Shown here: piece by piece, positions 24,407-34,021 of the stretch
Layout of the letters: each line of letters opens with the position of its first letter
Numbering within the stretch: position 1 is the stretch's first letter
Origin: Helicobacter saguini
Lineage (GTDB): Bacteria > Campylobacterota > Campylobacteria > Campylobacterales > Helicobacteraceae
Length of the DNA: 64,000 nucleotides
Assembly: GCF_000762875.2 (NCBI RefSeq)
Contig: NZ_JRMP02000010.1
Coordinates: forward strand, 26,003 to 90,002
Direction: 5' to 3'
Made by a program: the position numbers and the translations under genes
Notes under the pieces: generated by a model
Databases searched by the model: none
What the model was told of the DNA's origin: nothing
The model's input: only the letters and a program-made list of their open reading frames with translations

Positions 24407-26464
24407 CTAATTCCTATCTTTGAAATCTTTATAGCTAAATTGTTTCAAAATTTCTAACTTTTTATCTTTTATTACGCAAAGGCTTGGCAGTTCCACGCCA
24501 TTAAAAGTCGTATTTTTCACAATCGTGTAGTGCATCATATCGACAAACGCCACTTTATCGCCCACACGTAAGGGCGTCTCAAAGCTATAATCGCCGATAA
24601 CATCGCCCGCAAGGCAAGTAGGACCGCCAAAACGATACCTAAATTTGCCCTTATTTTTACCCAAATCATGCTCCAAATGCCACTTTTTAGTATCCGCATT
24701 TAGCGACATTTTGTAGCAGTGCGGACGATATGGCATCTCAAGGCAATCAGGCATGTGCGCACTCGCACTAATATCAAGCACGGCGATATTCCCGCTATTT
24801 TGCACAATATCAACGACCTCGCCAACCAAGTCACCGCACTCCCAGCCCACCGCCTCTCCTGGCTCTAAAAAGACCTCGACATTATATTTTTGGCGGAATT
24901 TTCGCACAAGTTTTATAAGCAGCGAAATGTCGTAATCATCGCGTGTGATATGATGTCCGCCGCCAAAATTTATCCACTTGCTACGCTTTATGTAGGCTCT
25001 AAAATGCTTTGTAAAATGCGGCAGTGTGCGTTTTAGCGCGGTTGAGTCCTGCTCGCAGTGCGTGTGAAAATGCAAGCCGCTAAAATGCTTTGAAAAAAAT
25101 TCTTTTTTATCGCTGTAACCATACTTTTTGGCAAGTTTTTTTAAGCCTTTTTTAAACTCTTTTGGCGTGATACCTAGCCTACTTTTTGGGATGCAGGGGT
25201 TATAAATAGGTGGGCTAACCTCGCTATACAAGGGATTCACACGCAGTCCAACTTGTATTTCTCGTGGCTGGATAGATTCTATAGAATCTTGATTGTCAAA
25301 ATTCGCAGGATAATTTTCCTTTAAATTTTCAGTGGGTGGGACTGGGTGGGACATTGAATCTAAAGGAAAATTATCCTGCGAATTTTGCGTGATATTAGAT
25401 TCTATATTTTCTAACTTTTTAGAATCTAAATTAGTAGATTCAGTATTTTTGTTAGAATCTTGATTTTTAGATTCTATATTTTCATTGACGTAGTCAGTAA
25501 AATTCGCAGTTGCAGGATTTGTATTAATCTTAAAAATGGGTGGATGGGTGGGAATAGATTGAGACAAATCTTGCAACTGCGAATTTTGCGAGTTATACTC
25601 TGTAATTTCTAACTTTTTAGAATCTAAGTTAGTAGATTCAGTATTTTTGTTAGAATCTTGCGACTTAGATTCTATATTTTCATTAGAATCTTGTGGATTT
25701 TTAGACTGCCAAAACGCCCTAATTTCAGCGTTTCTAGATTCTATAATGTCTTTAAATTTTTCCCATTGCGTAAAAGAATTAAAAATAATATGCGTGGCAT
25801 ATTTCACAATTTCTTGCATTTGTTCTTTTTTATACGCCGGCGAAAACACGCATATTTCTTTATACTCGCCATTAGATTCTATGGAATCTTGTGTGGATTT
25901 AGATTCTATATTTTCTAATTTTTTAGAATCTAAATTATTAGATTCAGTATTTTTAGATTCTGTAGAATCTTGGTCGTTATCTTGCGTTATAGTTTTTTCT
26001 TTCTTGCTAGAATTTGTGAAATTCGCAGGGCAATTCTCCTGCCTTACATTATTTGTGGGGGGGAATGGGTGGGGCAAGGAATGTAAGGCAGGAGAATTGC
26101 CCTGCGAATTTTTAAAAATATTATATTCTATAACTTTCTTAGATAATAAGTTATGATTTCTAGAATCTTTTCTTGTTAAATTACTCTGCAAATGTTTTAA
26201 TGTAATTTCTTCATAAGCCAACAACGTTTCATTCAGCCCGCTACAAGTAGCCCCACTTAGAAACTCCCGCACAGGCGCAAACTCACGCCAAAAGCTATAT
26301 CCTTTCAGTGCGATTAGAATCTTTGCTCCACTTTTATCACTCACATCTTTCAAAGTCCTAAGATTCCAAAGCAAACTATCATAACACAAAACATAGCTAG
26401 GACTTGGAATCTCCCCCACATCAAACCCAGCTTCAAACACATCTTGCAAATATTTCTTTTTCAT
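24407..26464 (-). CDS. nspC: carboxynorspermidine/carboxyspermidine decarboxylase with large repeat inserts
   Basis: NspC is a fold-III PLP decarboxylase that makes (nor)spermidine in the alternative pathway used by Campylobacterota. The signatures are PSPSYVLCYDSLLWNL, the PLP lysine K54 in LIALKGYSFW, GLRVNPLYSEV, HFHTHCEQD, INFGGGHHITR, FLEPGEAVGWECG and FRFGGPTCLAGD. At 685 aa it is about 290 residues longer than usual. The excess is in two regions, residues about 88-198 and 254-400, built from DSKK/IESN peptides and three long hairpin elements that encode HPFPP-, HPPIF- and HPVPP-type peptides. All catalytic blocks are intact outside the inserts. It lies downstream of the cznCBA operon on the same strand. 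Confidence 0.92.
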   Translation of the reverse strand: MKKKYLQDVFEAGFDVGEIPSPSYVLCYDSLLWNLRTLKDVSDKSGAKILIALKGYSFWREFAPVREFLSGATCSGLNETLLAYEEITLKHLQSNLTRKDSRNHNLLSKKVIEYNIFKNSQGNSPALHSLPHPFPPTNNVRQENCPANFTNSSKKEKTITQDNDQDSTESKNTESNNLDSKKLENIESKSTQDSIESNGEYKEICVFSPAYKKEQMQEIVKYATHIIFNSFTQWEKFKDIIESRNAEIRAFWQSKNPQDSNENIESKSQDSNKNTESTNLDSKKLEITEYNSQNSQLQDLSQSIPTHPPIFKINTNPATANFTDYVNENIESKNQDSNKNTESTNLDSKKLENIESNITQNSQDNFPLDSMSHPVPPTENLKENYPANFDNQDSIESIQPREIQVGLRVNPLYSEVSPPIYNPCIPKSRLGITPKEFKKGLKKLAKKYGYSDKKEFFSKHFSGLHFHTHCEQDSTALKRTLPHFTKHFRAYIKRSKWINFGGGHHITRDDYDISLLIKLVRKFRQKYNVEVFLEPGEAVGWECGDLVGEVVDIVQNSGNIAVLDISASAHMPDCLEMPYRPHCYKMSLNADTKKWHLEHDLGKNKGKFRYRFGGPTCLAGDVIGDYSFETPLRVGDKVAFVDMMHYTIVKNTTFNGVELPSLCVIKDKKLEILKQFSYKDFKDRN
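25298..25386. repeat. long hairpin element 1 (in nspC), 26-bp perfect arms, G-quadruplex-type loop
   Basis: Left arm 25298-25323 and right arm 25361-25386 are perfect reverse complements with AAAATTCGCAGG ends. The 37-base loop contains GGGTGGGACTGGGTGGG on the plus strand. The gene is on the minus strand, so its mRNA has the C-rich version. Confidence 0.9.
25499..25587. repeat. long hairpin element 2 (in nspC), 24-bp arms with one G-T wobble
   Basis: Arms are 25499-25522 and 25564-25587, starting AAAATTCGCAGTTGC. The only mismatch keeps a G-U pair. The loop has GGGTGGATGGGTGGG, one G short of a perfect quadruplex pattern. Confidence 0.87.
26019..26111. repeat. long hairpin element 3 (in nspC), 32-bp perfect arms
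   Basis: Arms are 26019-26050 and 26080-26111, perfect over 32 bases, with the AAATTCGCAGGGC foot. The 29-base loop contains GGGGGGGAATGGGTGGGG. It is the longest arm of the family in this window. Confidence 0.9.
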
Positions 26465-26496
26465 TCCTACACCTTTTAAAAATATAAATCGATTCT

Positions 26497-29400
26497 CTAA
26501 TCAGATATGATTTTAAATCGCTTGGCGATTAGCTTGAATGTTGGGGGGAGAATTAGTAGTGTTAGGGCGGATGAAGTGGCTAAGCCGCCTAAAACGACTA
26601 TGGCTAGTGGCTTTTGCACTTCGCTACCTACTCCTCCTCCTATTAGCATAGGCACTAAACCTAGCGCTGCAATACTTGCTGTCATTAATACCGGTCGCAA
26701 ACGCCTTTTTGCACCCATTTCTACTGCTTCCTCAACGCTTTTGCCTTGCTTAATTAATTGCACAAAATAGCCTACCATAACCAAACCATTTAGCACAGCG
26801 ATACCAAAAAGTGCGATAAATCCTACGCTGGCTGGCACTGACATATATTCACCTGATAGATAAAGTGATACAAGTCCGCCGGTTACCGCAAATGGTATAT
26901 TTAATAGAATCATTAAAGATAAAGTTATAGAGCGGAATGTAAAAAATAAGATAAAAAAGATTACTAAAATGCTAAGTGGAATTACCGTTGCAAAACGCGC
27001 ATTTGCCCTTTGCTGGTTTTCAAACTGACCGCCATAAGTGATTGAGTAGCCATCTGGGAGTTTTATTTGCGAGTTGATTTTATCCATTGCCTCTTGCACG
27101 AAACTTCCTAAGTCGCGATTTTCCACATTGCTACGCACAACGCCTATTCGGCTACTTTGCTCTCGCATAATGCTAATAGGACCATCGACATCCTTAATCT
27201 CAGCAACCGAATTTATCGGCACAACCAAATCATTTTCACTACTAAGCTCTAGCCCTTGAAAGCGCGATACATCATTTGCAATGCTAGAATCTTGCCTAAT
27301 ATAAACCGGCGTGCGTGCAAAGCCTTGCGGGATATAATCGATAAATAGCCCCTCTAAAGAGCTTTTCATAAATTTTGCAAACTCTTCAATGCTAATATTT
27401 GCCCTTGCCATTTTTTCTCGCTCTGGGATTACATAAAAGTAATTTACGCCCTTATTTAGCGCGGTATAGACTTCCTTGCTACCTTGTATATTTCGCAAGA
27501 TTTCGGCTATTTCACTACTAATATTATTTAGTTCATTTATATCGCTACCAAAGATTTTTATAGCCAAATCGCCGCGAACGCCGGTTACCATTTCGCTAAT
27601 TCGCATATCAATAGGCTGTGTAATAATAAATGTTACGCCCTTAAATTCTTGTGTTACCGCGTTTATCTTTTCTATCACTTCCTTTTTGCTTTTGGCTTCC
27701 CATTCAGATTCTGGCTTTAAGATTATAAAGCTATCGCTTTGATACACACCGGCTAAGTCTAAGCCTAGCTCGTCTGCTCCAGCCCTTGATACGATTGTCT
27801 TTATCTCTGGGACTTTTTCTTTTATTTTCTTAGTGATTTTTAGAATCTGCAGTTTTGATTCTTCAAGTGACGTCGATGGTGCAGTCTCCATTGATAAAAC
27901 TATATCGCCCTCATCTAAGGTCGGCATAAATGCTGTTCCTATATGTGGGAAAAGTGAGAATGTGGCGACCAAGAAAATTAAAGAAGCCACGATTACAATT
28001 CGTCCATTATTAAGACAGAATCTAAGCATAGGATGATATGCTTTTTCTATCAAACGCAGTAAAATCGTTTCTTTATGTGGCTTGATTTTTAATACAAAAG
28101 AGCACATTACAGGGATTACCGTGATACTTAAAACAAGTGAGCCAAGCAGGGCAAAAACGATTGTTTCACCAAGTGGCACAAACATTTTCCCTTCTAATCC
28201 TTGCAAGGTTAGTATCGGCACAAAAAACACGATAATTATAATGATACCGCTAACAACAGATGGCGCGATTTCTTTACTAGCACGATAAATTGTGTGAATC
28301 TTAGTTAGACTTTGTCCGTGAGATAGCTTTTCAAAGGCATTTTCTACCACGACCACGGCGGAATCTACTAAGATTCCAACCGCAATTATTAATCCACCCA
28401 AACTCATTAAATTTGCCGTCAAACCATAATGATTCATCATTATAAATGCCGTGCTAAGTGCAAGTGGCAACACAACGCTAACGGCTACCGCAGCGCGTAA
28501 ATCGCCTAAGAATAAAAATAAAATCACAATAATTAGCACGATTGCTTCAGCTAGGGCTTTTATAACTGAATTTACAGCCTTTTGGGTTAAATCGCTACGA
28601 TTATAAAATGTGTTTATTTCCACACCAGCGGGGAGTTTGGCTCTTATTTCATCTAGCTTTTTTTCTACCATTGTGATTGTATTTTTGGAGTTTGCGCCAC
28701 GCAAACCTAGCACGATTCCTTCTGTTGTTTCTTCTTTTCCATCAATAGTAACGAAGCCTAGACGCGTTTTATAGTTTTCTATCACTTGTGCGAAATCTTT
28801 GATTCTAACATATCCATTGCCGGTATTAAGGGCTATGTTTTGTAAATCTTGTGTGTTTTTAGCTGCAGATTCTATCTTTACTAGATACATTTCGCCGGGG
28901 CGATTTATTATTCCTGCGCCATCATTTTTAAGATTCTCACGCAGGGCAGATTCTAAATCACTTATAGAGATTCCAAGTTTTGCCATATCATGAAAATCTG
29001 GTATAACCACATAAGCCTTAGCAAAGCCACCATAGCTACTAACATCCGCCACGCCCTTAATACTACGCAAAGCGGGGCGAATGGTAAAATCTAAAAGTGT
29101 GCGTTTATCCACTTCGCTAATATCCCCCTCAATAGTAAACATATACATATCACTTAAGGGCGTTACAATCGGTGCTAGACCGCCACTTACTCCAGCGGGT
29201 AATTCACCCATTGCAGTAGTTAGTCTTTCGCTTACCATTTGCCTTGCCACATTCATATTTACAGAATCTTCAAAGTTTATAGTAATATCGGCTATTGCAT
29301 ACTTGCTAACACTTCTTAAAGACGTCTGTCCTTGCAGTCCAAGTAGCTCTAATTCCAAAGGGCGAACCACGCGATTTTCTACCTCTTCAGGAGATGCGCC

Positions 29401-29562
29401 CGGCATTTTCATAATAATCTTAACTTGAGTAGAACTCACATCCGGGAACGCATCAATAGGAATGTGGATAAAATTATAGATTCCAAAGCAAAGCAAAAGC
29501 GAAGCTAGAATGCTAACAATAATTTTTTGTCGCAAAGAAAATTCAATAATCTTAGTGAGCAT
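26497..29562 (-). CDS. cznA: heavy-metal RND efflux pump, CzcA/CznA type
   Basis: This inner-membrane proton antiporter exports metal ions through a tripartite CznCBA-like complex. The ATG at 29562, about 9 bases after AAGGAG, is preferred to the GTG two codons upstream. The ~1021-aa protein opens MLTKIIEFSLRQK and has typical HME-RND parts: IPIDAFPDVSSTQVKI, GASPEEVENRV, the membrane block GILVDSAVVVVENAFE with acidic residues for proton relay, and the repeated C-terminal RRLRPVLMTASIAALGLVPM. Hardly any AGAWTCT repeats occur inside, unlike its partner cznB. The start overlaps the end of cznB, so translation is coupled. H. pylori CznA exports Cd, Zn and Ni; specificity here is inferred by homology. 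Confidence 0.93.
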   Translation of the reverse strand: MLTKIIEFSLRQKIIVSILASLLLCFGIYNFIHIPIDAFPDVSSTQVKIIMKMPGASPEEVENRVVRPLELELLGLQGQTSLRSVSKYAIADITINFEDSVNMNVARQMVSERLTTAMGELPAGVSGGLAPIVTPLSDMYMFTIEGDISEVDKRTLLDFTIRPALRSIKGVADVSSYGGFAKAYVVIPDFHDMAKLGISISDLESALRENLKNDGAGIINRPGEMYLVKIESAAKNTQDLQNIALNTGNGYVRIKDFAQVIENYKTRLGFVTIDGKEETTEGIVLGLRGANSKNTITMVEKKLDEIRAKLPAGVEINTFYNRSDLTQKAVNSVIKALAEAIVLIIVILFLFLGDLRAAVAVSVVLPLALSTAFIMMNHYGLTANLMSLGGLIIAVGILVDSAVVVVENAFEKLSHGQSLTKIHTIYRASKEIAPSVVSGIIIIIVFFVPILTLQGLEGKMFVPLGETIVFALLGSLVLSITVIPVMCSFVLKIKPHKETILLRLIEKAYHPMLRFCLNNGRIVIVASLIFLVATFSLFPHIGTAFMPTLDEGDIVLSMETAPSTSLEESKLQILKITKKIKEKVPEIKTIVSRAGADELGLDLAGVYQSDSFIILKPESEWEAKSKKEVIEKINAVTQEFKGVTFIITQPIDMRISEMVTGVRGDLAIKIFGSDINELNNISSEIAEILRNIQGSKEVYTALNKGVNYFYVIPEREKMARANISIEEFAKFMKSSLEGLFIDYIPQGFARTPVYIRQDSSIANDVSRFQGLELSSENDLVVPINSVAEIKDVDGPISIMREQSSRIGVVRSNVENRDLGSFVQEAMDKINSQIKLPDGYSITYGGQFENQQRANARFATVIPLSILVIFFILFFTFRSITLSLMILLNIPFAVTGGLVSLYLSGEYMSVPASVGFIALFGIAVLNGLVMVGYFVQLIKQGKSVEEAVEMGAKRRLRPVLMTASIAALGLVPMLIGGGVGSEVQKPLAIVVLGGLATSSALTLLILPPTFKLIAKRFKIISD

Positions 29563-31354
29563 GACCACCAGCTCCTTCGCCGCCTAAGCCTATCATAATG
29601 CCTTTTAGTATCACAAGTGAGCCACGCGCTATATTTGTGCCTACTTTTAAGTCCTTAGATTCTACCACAGAATGTGAATCTCGCTCTTCTAAAATGACAA
29701 TACTTACAGGCTTAAAACCATTGCTAGTGCGCACAAATGCGATATAATCATCATAATATTTTATCCAGCAATCATCAGGAATAACCACCGCTTTAGAATC
29801 TATATCACCAGCGATATAAATCTCCACAATCTCACCTACGCGAAACTTTTTAGATTCTACCCTTGCTACCGCGCTAATCGTATTTGTATTTTTATCGACC
29901 ACATTTGAAATCGTCTCAATCGTGCCTATTTTTTCCCCGCGAATGTCAAAAACGCTAAAGCCTGTATTTACGCTTGTAGCGCGATTTTGCGGCACTCTAA
30001 TGCGTAGCAAAACCGAGTTGCTATTTGGCTTTGCTATTCTAATATATGGCGTAAATGCTGGAATCTTTTGTCCTATTTGCATGGGCGCAATGCTTAAAAT
30101 GCCACTACCTTGCGCTCGCACTAAAAAGCCATACTGCCCACGTGGATTATCCGGGTCAATGCCAAAGATTGTAAAGCTAGATTTTATTTCATTCATTTTA
30201 AGTCGCAGTTCATTCATATTTAAGTAGCTTGTTTGATATGCCCTTTGTGAAATCACACCTTGACGAAGTAGCTCTTTATCTTTTCGCTCAACTTCAAGGG
30301 CTATTTGATAGCGACTATTTGTATTTTGCAGGGCGAAATATAGCTCACTTAGGGCATTTGAGCTAATTTCTACAATAGGCTCATTTTTTTTCACACTCTC
30401 CCCTGCTCTTTTATATAGATTCACTACAACGACTTCAAGGCTAGAATTTTGCGTATATCCATCCCTATCATCAAAATCTACAACCGCAGAAAATGGCACA
30501 CCCTTTTCATTTGACTTATCACTAATCTTAAAAATCTCAACTTCAGCGGCTTCTAACTCTTGCTGTGTCATTTCGATATTTGGGTAATTAACTGCATTTG
30601 CTATGTTGATTAGATTCAGTATTAGTAAAAGGCTTAAAAGTATGGATTTTATGGAATCTAGTTTAAATATAGGGCGGCGGGCGGGCGATAGGAATCTAGA
30701 TTCTAAGTTTTGTAATATCTTTATAGAATCTTGCTTTTTAGATTCCATAACTTTTATAGAATCTAAATTATTAGATTCAATACTTTTATAGAATCTAGAT
30801 TCTAAGTTTTGTAATGTTTGTATAGAATCTACGTTTTTAGATTCTATATAATCTTTTGCGTTGGCAAAATTCGCAGGATAAATCTCCCTTAAATTTTTAA
30901 TGGGTGGGAATGGGTGGGACATTGAATCTAAGGGAGATTTATCCTGCGAATTTTGCCTTTTAGATTCTATAATTTCTAACTTTTTAGAATCTTGCAAGTT
31001 AGATTCTATTTTTTGCATAGAATCTTTTTTATATTTAGAAATTCGCAAGGGCAAATTTTCTTTATATTTTAAAGGGTGGGAATGGGTGGGACTTTGGAAT
31101 CTAAAGAAAATTTGCCCTTGCGAATTTCGCATAATATTAGATTCCATATTTTCTAATTTTATAGAATCTTGCATTGTAGATTCCATAACTTTTTTAGAAT
31201 CTAAATTACTAGATTCAATACTTTCATAGAATCTAGATTCTAAGTTTTCTTTAGAATCTAAACCTAATATTTTCATAGAATCTTTCACATCAAAACACGC
31301 AGAATCTATTGTTTCATTTCTACACTTTATTACATATTTATTACATTTTTTCAT
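29552..31354 (-). CDS. cznB: periplasmic adaptor of the metal efflux pump with a ~230-residue repeat N-terminus
   Basis: The adaptor links the RND pump to the outer-membrane channel. From about residue 255 on it has a normal HlyD/CzcB-type layout: biotinyl-lipoyl-like SSLEVVVVNLYKRAGESVKKN, a helical hairpin, and the IGIGGEG-His-rich end (GGEGAGGHAH). A Sec-like signal (SIKSILLSLLLILNLINIANA) lies at residues about 235-254, which is abnormal. Everything before it is AGAWTCT-coded peptide and two long hairpin elements. Yet the ATG at 31354 overlaps the cznC stop (ATGA), so it looks like the original start. The inserts thus seem to have pushed the start away from the signal; an internal ATG such as that of MESKKQDS (residue 203) may serve now. 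Confidence 0.85.
   Translation of the reverse strand: MKKCNKYVIKCRNETIDSACFDVKDSMKILGLDSKENLESRFYESIESSNLDSKKVMESTMQDSIKLENMESNIMRNSQGQIFFRFQSPTHSHPLKYKENLPLRISKYKKDSMQKIESNLQDSKKLEIIESKRQNSQDKSPLDSMSHPFPPIKNLREIYPANFANAKDYIESKNVDSIQTLQNLESRFYKSIESNNLDSIKVMESKKQDSIKILQNLESRFLSPARRPIFKLDSIKSILLSLLLILNLINIANAVNYPNIEMTQQELEAAEVEIFKISDKSNEKGVPFSAVVDFDDRDGYTQNSSLEVVVVNLYKRAGESVKKNEPIVEISSNALSELYFALQNTNSRYQIALEVERKDKELLRQGVISQRAYQTSYLNMNELRLKMNEIKSSFTIFGIDPDNPRGQYGFLVRAQGSGILSIAPMQIGQKIPAFTPYIRIAKPNSNSVLLRIRVPQNRATSVNTGFSVFDIRGEKIGTIETISNVVDKNTNTISAVARVESKKFRVGEIVEIYIAGDIDSKAVVIPDDCWIKYYDDYIAFVRTSNGFKPVSIVILEERDSHSVVESKDLKVGTNIARGSLVILKGIMIGLGGEGAGGHAH
30863..30957. repeat. long hairpin element 4 (in cznB), 29-bp perfect arms
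   Basis: Arms are 30863-30891 and 30929-30957, perfect, with GGCAAAATTCGCAGG ends. The loop has the full GGGTGGGAATGGGTGGG pattern on the plus strand, so C-rich in the mRNA. It encodes SMSHPFPP in frame. Confidence 0.9.
31038..31128. repeat. long hairpin element 5 (in cznB), 27-bp perfect arms
   Basis: Arms are 31038-31064 and 31102-31128, with GAAATTCGCAAGGGC ends. The loop has GGGTGGGAATGGGTGGG, identical to element 4, although the arm core differs. It encodes SPTHSHPLKYK in frame. Confidence 0.9.
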
Positions 31355-32829
31355 TTTATCTCTCCTATTTCAATGAAGCTCTCACCCAAAGTCTCCTCCA
31401 AAAGTGCGACCAAATTGATATATTTTATCTGGCTATTCACAAGCTCAATTTGTGAATCCACAAAGGCATTCGCCTGCGTGATATACTCAAAAAGTGTCAC
31501 TTGCTGCGTTTCATAAGCCAAGCGATTTAGCTCAGCCAAATGGCTTTTTACATCCGTATTATTTTTGGCTACATCAATATATTTTTTTTGCAACTCAAGC
31601 TCGTTTAGATACGCACGTGCCTTTATTGCGATTTGTTTTTTGGTAATTGCCGCTTTAGTTAGCGCCCCAGATTCTAAGCTCATATATTTTGCCTTTAAAT
31701 GCGTCTGCTTCTTTGTCACAGGCAGTGGAATGCTAACTTGCACCTTTGGATTATAGCTATTTAGCGAATAATCTAGCCCACCGCCCATTTCTAAACTACC
31801 CCAGTGATTTAGCCCCTCATATTTTGCTAGGTTTTGATACTCCTTGCTTTGCGCGTCCAAAATATCGATGTATAGGGAGTTTGCTAGCTTTGAATCAAGG
31901 GCATTCTCCCCCATCTCAACATAGCTAAATTCAAGCCCATTAATCTTAATATCGCCCTTATTTTCAGTGTTATTCAGGCTAGATTCCATAGAATCATTAG
32001 ATTCAAAAGCGTCCAAATCATACCCACTAAGCGACATTAAATTCTCAATTTCTTGCTGTTTTTTACTGCTTTCAACTGCCATATTTTGCGGCATTTTAGC
32101 AGTATCACTTACCATATTTGGCGGCTCAAAATGCGAAATAAACTCATGATTTTTAAGCCCCAAAATCACATACAAACTACGCTGCAGCTCAAGCAAATCA
32201 TTACGCACCGCAATGGTCGCAAGGGTAGAATCAATGTAGGCGGACTGAAAACTCACATAATCCTTACGGCTAATACTCCCGCCCTCAAGGCGTTTCTTGG
32301 CGTTACTAAGCAACTGCAAAAAGTTTTCCTCACGTTTCAAATAATACTGATATTTTTCCTTTGTGGCGACGTAAGTAAGATAGATTCGCTTTGCTCCTAT
32401 GAAATTGAGATTGCGTATCAATTCATAGTTTTTTTGATATTGCACACCTTTGTTTTGCAGGGATTCTTGCAGGAGCGGATTAACCCACCAAAGCTTTGGC
32501 TTTACTAAAAACATAGCACTCCAGCTCGCCCCCCACGCATTTGTCGCCCCGCTACTTAGTGAGCCTTCATTTACCCCCCCAAGTGTGCCTTCAAAGTAAG
32601 GGTATTCCCACGCTAGATTTGATTTTGTCTCATTCATAATAGATTCAAAATTTGCCTTATTATTCACAATTTCTAGTGAATTTTGCTCAATTTTTGCCAA
32701 AACATCCTTTAACTCGTAAGTCTCGGCATTTAATTTGTGCGTCATATTCAACACAAGAGCAAAAAATATTATAAAATATAGAATCTTTTTAATATAATCT
32801 TTCATATTTAATAATTTTTCATAAAACAT
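31351..32829 (-). CDS. cznC: outer-membrane efflux channel (TolC/CzcC type)
   Basis: This is the first gene of the efflux operon. The 492-aa protein has a signal peptide (IKKILYFIIFFALVLNMTHKLNA) and two TolC-type repeats with long helices: ETYELKDVLAKIEQNSLEI at the N terminus and TQQVTLFEYITQANAFVDSQIELVNSQ near the C terminus. The ATG at 32829 sits close to a TATAAT, so the ATG eight codons later (MKDYIKK) may be the true start. The middle region has a few repeat-coded residues (DSMESSLNNTE). With cznB and cznA it should form a metal-export complex spanning both membranes. Confidence 0.86.
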   Translation of the reverse strand: MFYEKLLNMKDYIKKILYFIIFFALVLNMTHKLNAETYELKDVLAKIEQNSLEIVNNKANFESIMNETKSNLAWEYPYFEGTLGGVNEGSLSSGATNAWGASWSAMFLVKPKLWWVNPLLQESLQNKGVQYQKNYELIRNLNFIGAKRIYLTYVATKEKYQYYLKREENFLQLLSNAKKRLEGGSISRKDYVSFQSAYIDSTLATIAVRNDLLELQRSLYVILGLKNHEFISHFEPPNMVSDTAKMPQNMAVESSKKQQEIENLMSLSGYDLDAFESNDSMESSLNNTENKGDIKINGLEFSYVEMGENALDSKLANSLYIDILDAQSKEYQNLAKYEGLNHWGSLEMGGGLDYSLNSYNPKVQVSIPLPVTKKQTHLKAKYMSLESGALTKAAITKKQIAIKARAYLNELELQKKYIDVAKNNTDVKSHLAELNRLAYETQQVTLFEYITQANAFVDSQIELVNSQIKYINLVALLEETLGESFIEIGEIK

Positions 32830-32954
32830 TATAACGACCTAAATTTTAAGTAAAAACTATATATTGTAGTATAAAAAAGTGTATATAGTGTATTTATGTT
32901 TTTTGGAATATTTTATATAAAAATAATATTTTAGAATCTTTTCTAACTATTTTT

Positions 32955-32963
32955 TGCTAAAAT
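32955..32963 (+). promoter_or_regulatory. extended -10 (TGCTAAAAT) of secG-frr
   Basis: TGCTAAAAT lies 42 bases before the secG start, in a T-rich region. It has the TGN extended -10 form common in Helicobacter. Confidence 0.5.
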
Positions 32964-33004
32964 TACACGTTTTAATGTTTTATTTTGTGTGAAAAAGGTA
33001 AAAA

Positions 33005-33454
33005 ATGACTACATTTTTGCTTGTCTTGCAGATTATTTTATCGATTTTTATTGTGATTGTCGTGCTGTTGCAAAAGAGCTCAAGTATCGGCTTGGGTGCG
33101 TATAGTGGGAGTAATGAGAGCCTTTTTGGCGCGAAGGGTCCAGCTAGTTTTCTAGCTAAAATAACGATGACTTTAGGCGTGCTTTTTTTAGTCAATACCA
33201 TCGCACTTGGCTACCTTTATAACACGCGTGGGACGCAAAATAAGAGCGTGATTGATAATGTGGAGATTCCAAAATCAGCGCCACTTTTGCCTAATTCTGT
33301 GCCGCTTTCTAGTCCGCTACTAAATAACACGCAAAATCCGCTTTTAACGCCAACGCAGGGCAATTCGCCGCTTTTAGCACCGCAAAATATTCCAGAATCT
33401 AGCACAGATTCTAACCAAAATATAGAATCTAACGCCACGCAAACGCCACAATAA
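33005..33454 (+). CDS. secG: preprotein translocase subunit SecG
   Basis: SecG is a small inner-membrane part of the SecYEG channel. Residues 1-76 show the typical two helices (TTFLLVLQIILSIFIVIVVLLQ and a second near 55-75) with the conserved SSSIGLGAYSGSNESLFG loop between them. The C-terminal ~70 residues are a Pro/Asn/Leu-rich tail (LLPNSVPLSSPLLNN), longer than in enteric SecG and ending in AGAWTCT-coded ESSTDSNQNIESN. It lies 9 bases upstream of frr, the same pairing as in other Campylobacterota. Confidence 0.92.
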   Translation: MTTFLLVLQIILSIFIVIVVLLQKSSSIGLGAYSGSNESLFGAKGPASFLAKITMTLGVLFLVNTIALGYLYNTRGTQNKSVIDNVEIPKSAPLLPNSVPLSSPLLNNTQNPLLTPTQGNSPLLAPQNIPESSTDSNQNIESNATQTPQ

Positions 33455-33463
33455 AGGACAAAT

Positions 33464-34021
33464 ATGCTACAAGAAATCTACAAAAACACCACGCAGCACA
33501 TGGATAAGAGCATTTCTGCGCTGCAAAAGGACTTTGGCACGCTTCGCAGTTCGCGCGTTTCGGTTAGCATTTTGGATAATGTGCGGATTGACTACTATGG
33601 TAGCCCTACGCCGTTATCGCAGGTTGGTAGCGTGATTGCACAAGATGCGACTACGATTGTGGTTACGCCGTGGGAAAAGGGCTTGGTGAAAGACATTGAA
33701 AAGGCACTGCAAGAAGCAAATCTAGGTGCAAATCCTAATGTGAATGCGGATTCTATAAAGCTATTTTTCCCGCCAATGACGCAAGAGCAGCGAAAAGAAA
33801 TCGCAAAGCAAGTAAAAGCAATGGGCGAAAAGGCAAAAATTGCCGTGCGAAATATCCGCCAAGATTCTAATAATGCGATTAAAAAACTAGAAAAAGAAAA
33901 AAACATTAGCGAAGATGACGGCAAAAAGGGAATGGATGAAGTCCAAAAAATAACAGATACTCACATTAAAAAAATAGATTCTATGGTTAAGGCAAAAGAA
34001 GAGGAAGTGCTAAAGGTGTAG
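33464..34021 (+). CDS. frr: ribosome recycling factor
   Basis: RRF splits the post-termination ribosome together with EF-G. The 185-aa length is exact for the family. Conserved features are [27 protein letters not shown] text (here [11 protein letters not shown]), [23 protein letters not shown] and [15 protein letters not shown]. There is no insertion; only single AGAWTCT units occur at positions that still encode conserved residues. The 34022-34371 stretch after it has no clear terminator. Confidence 0.96.
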   Translation: MLQEIYKNTTQHMDKSISALQKDFGTLRSSRVSVSILDNVRIDYYGSPTPLSQVGSVIAQDATTIVVTPWEKGLVKDIEKALQEANLGANPNVNADSIKLFFPPMTQEQRKEIAKQVKAMGEKAKIAVRNIRQDSNNAIKKLEKEKNISEDDGKKGMDEVQKITDTHIKKIDSMVKAKEEEVLKV

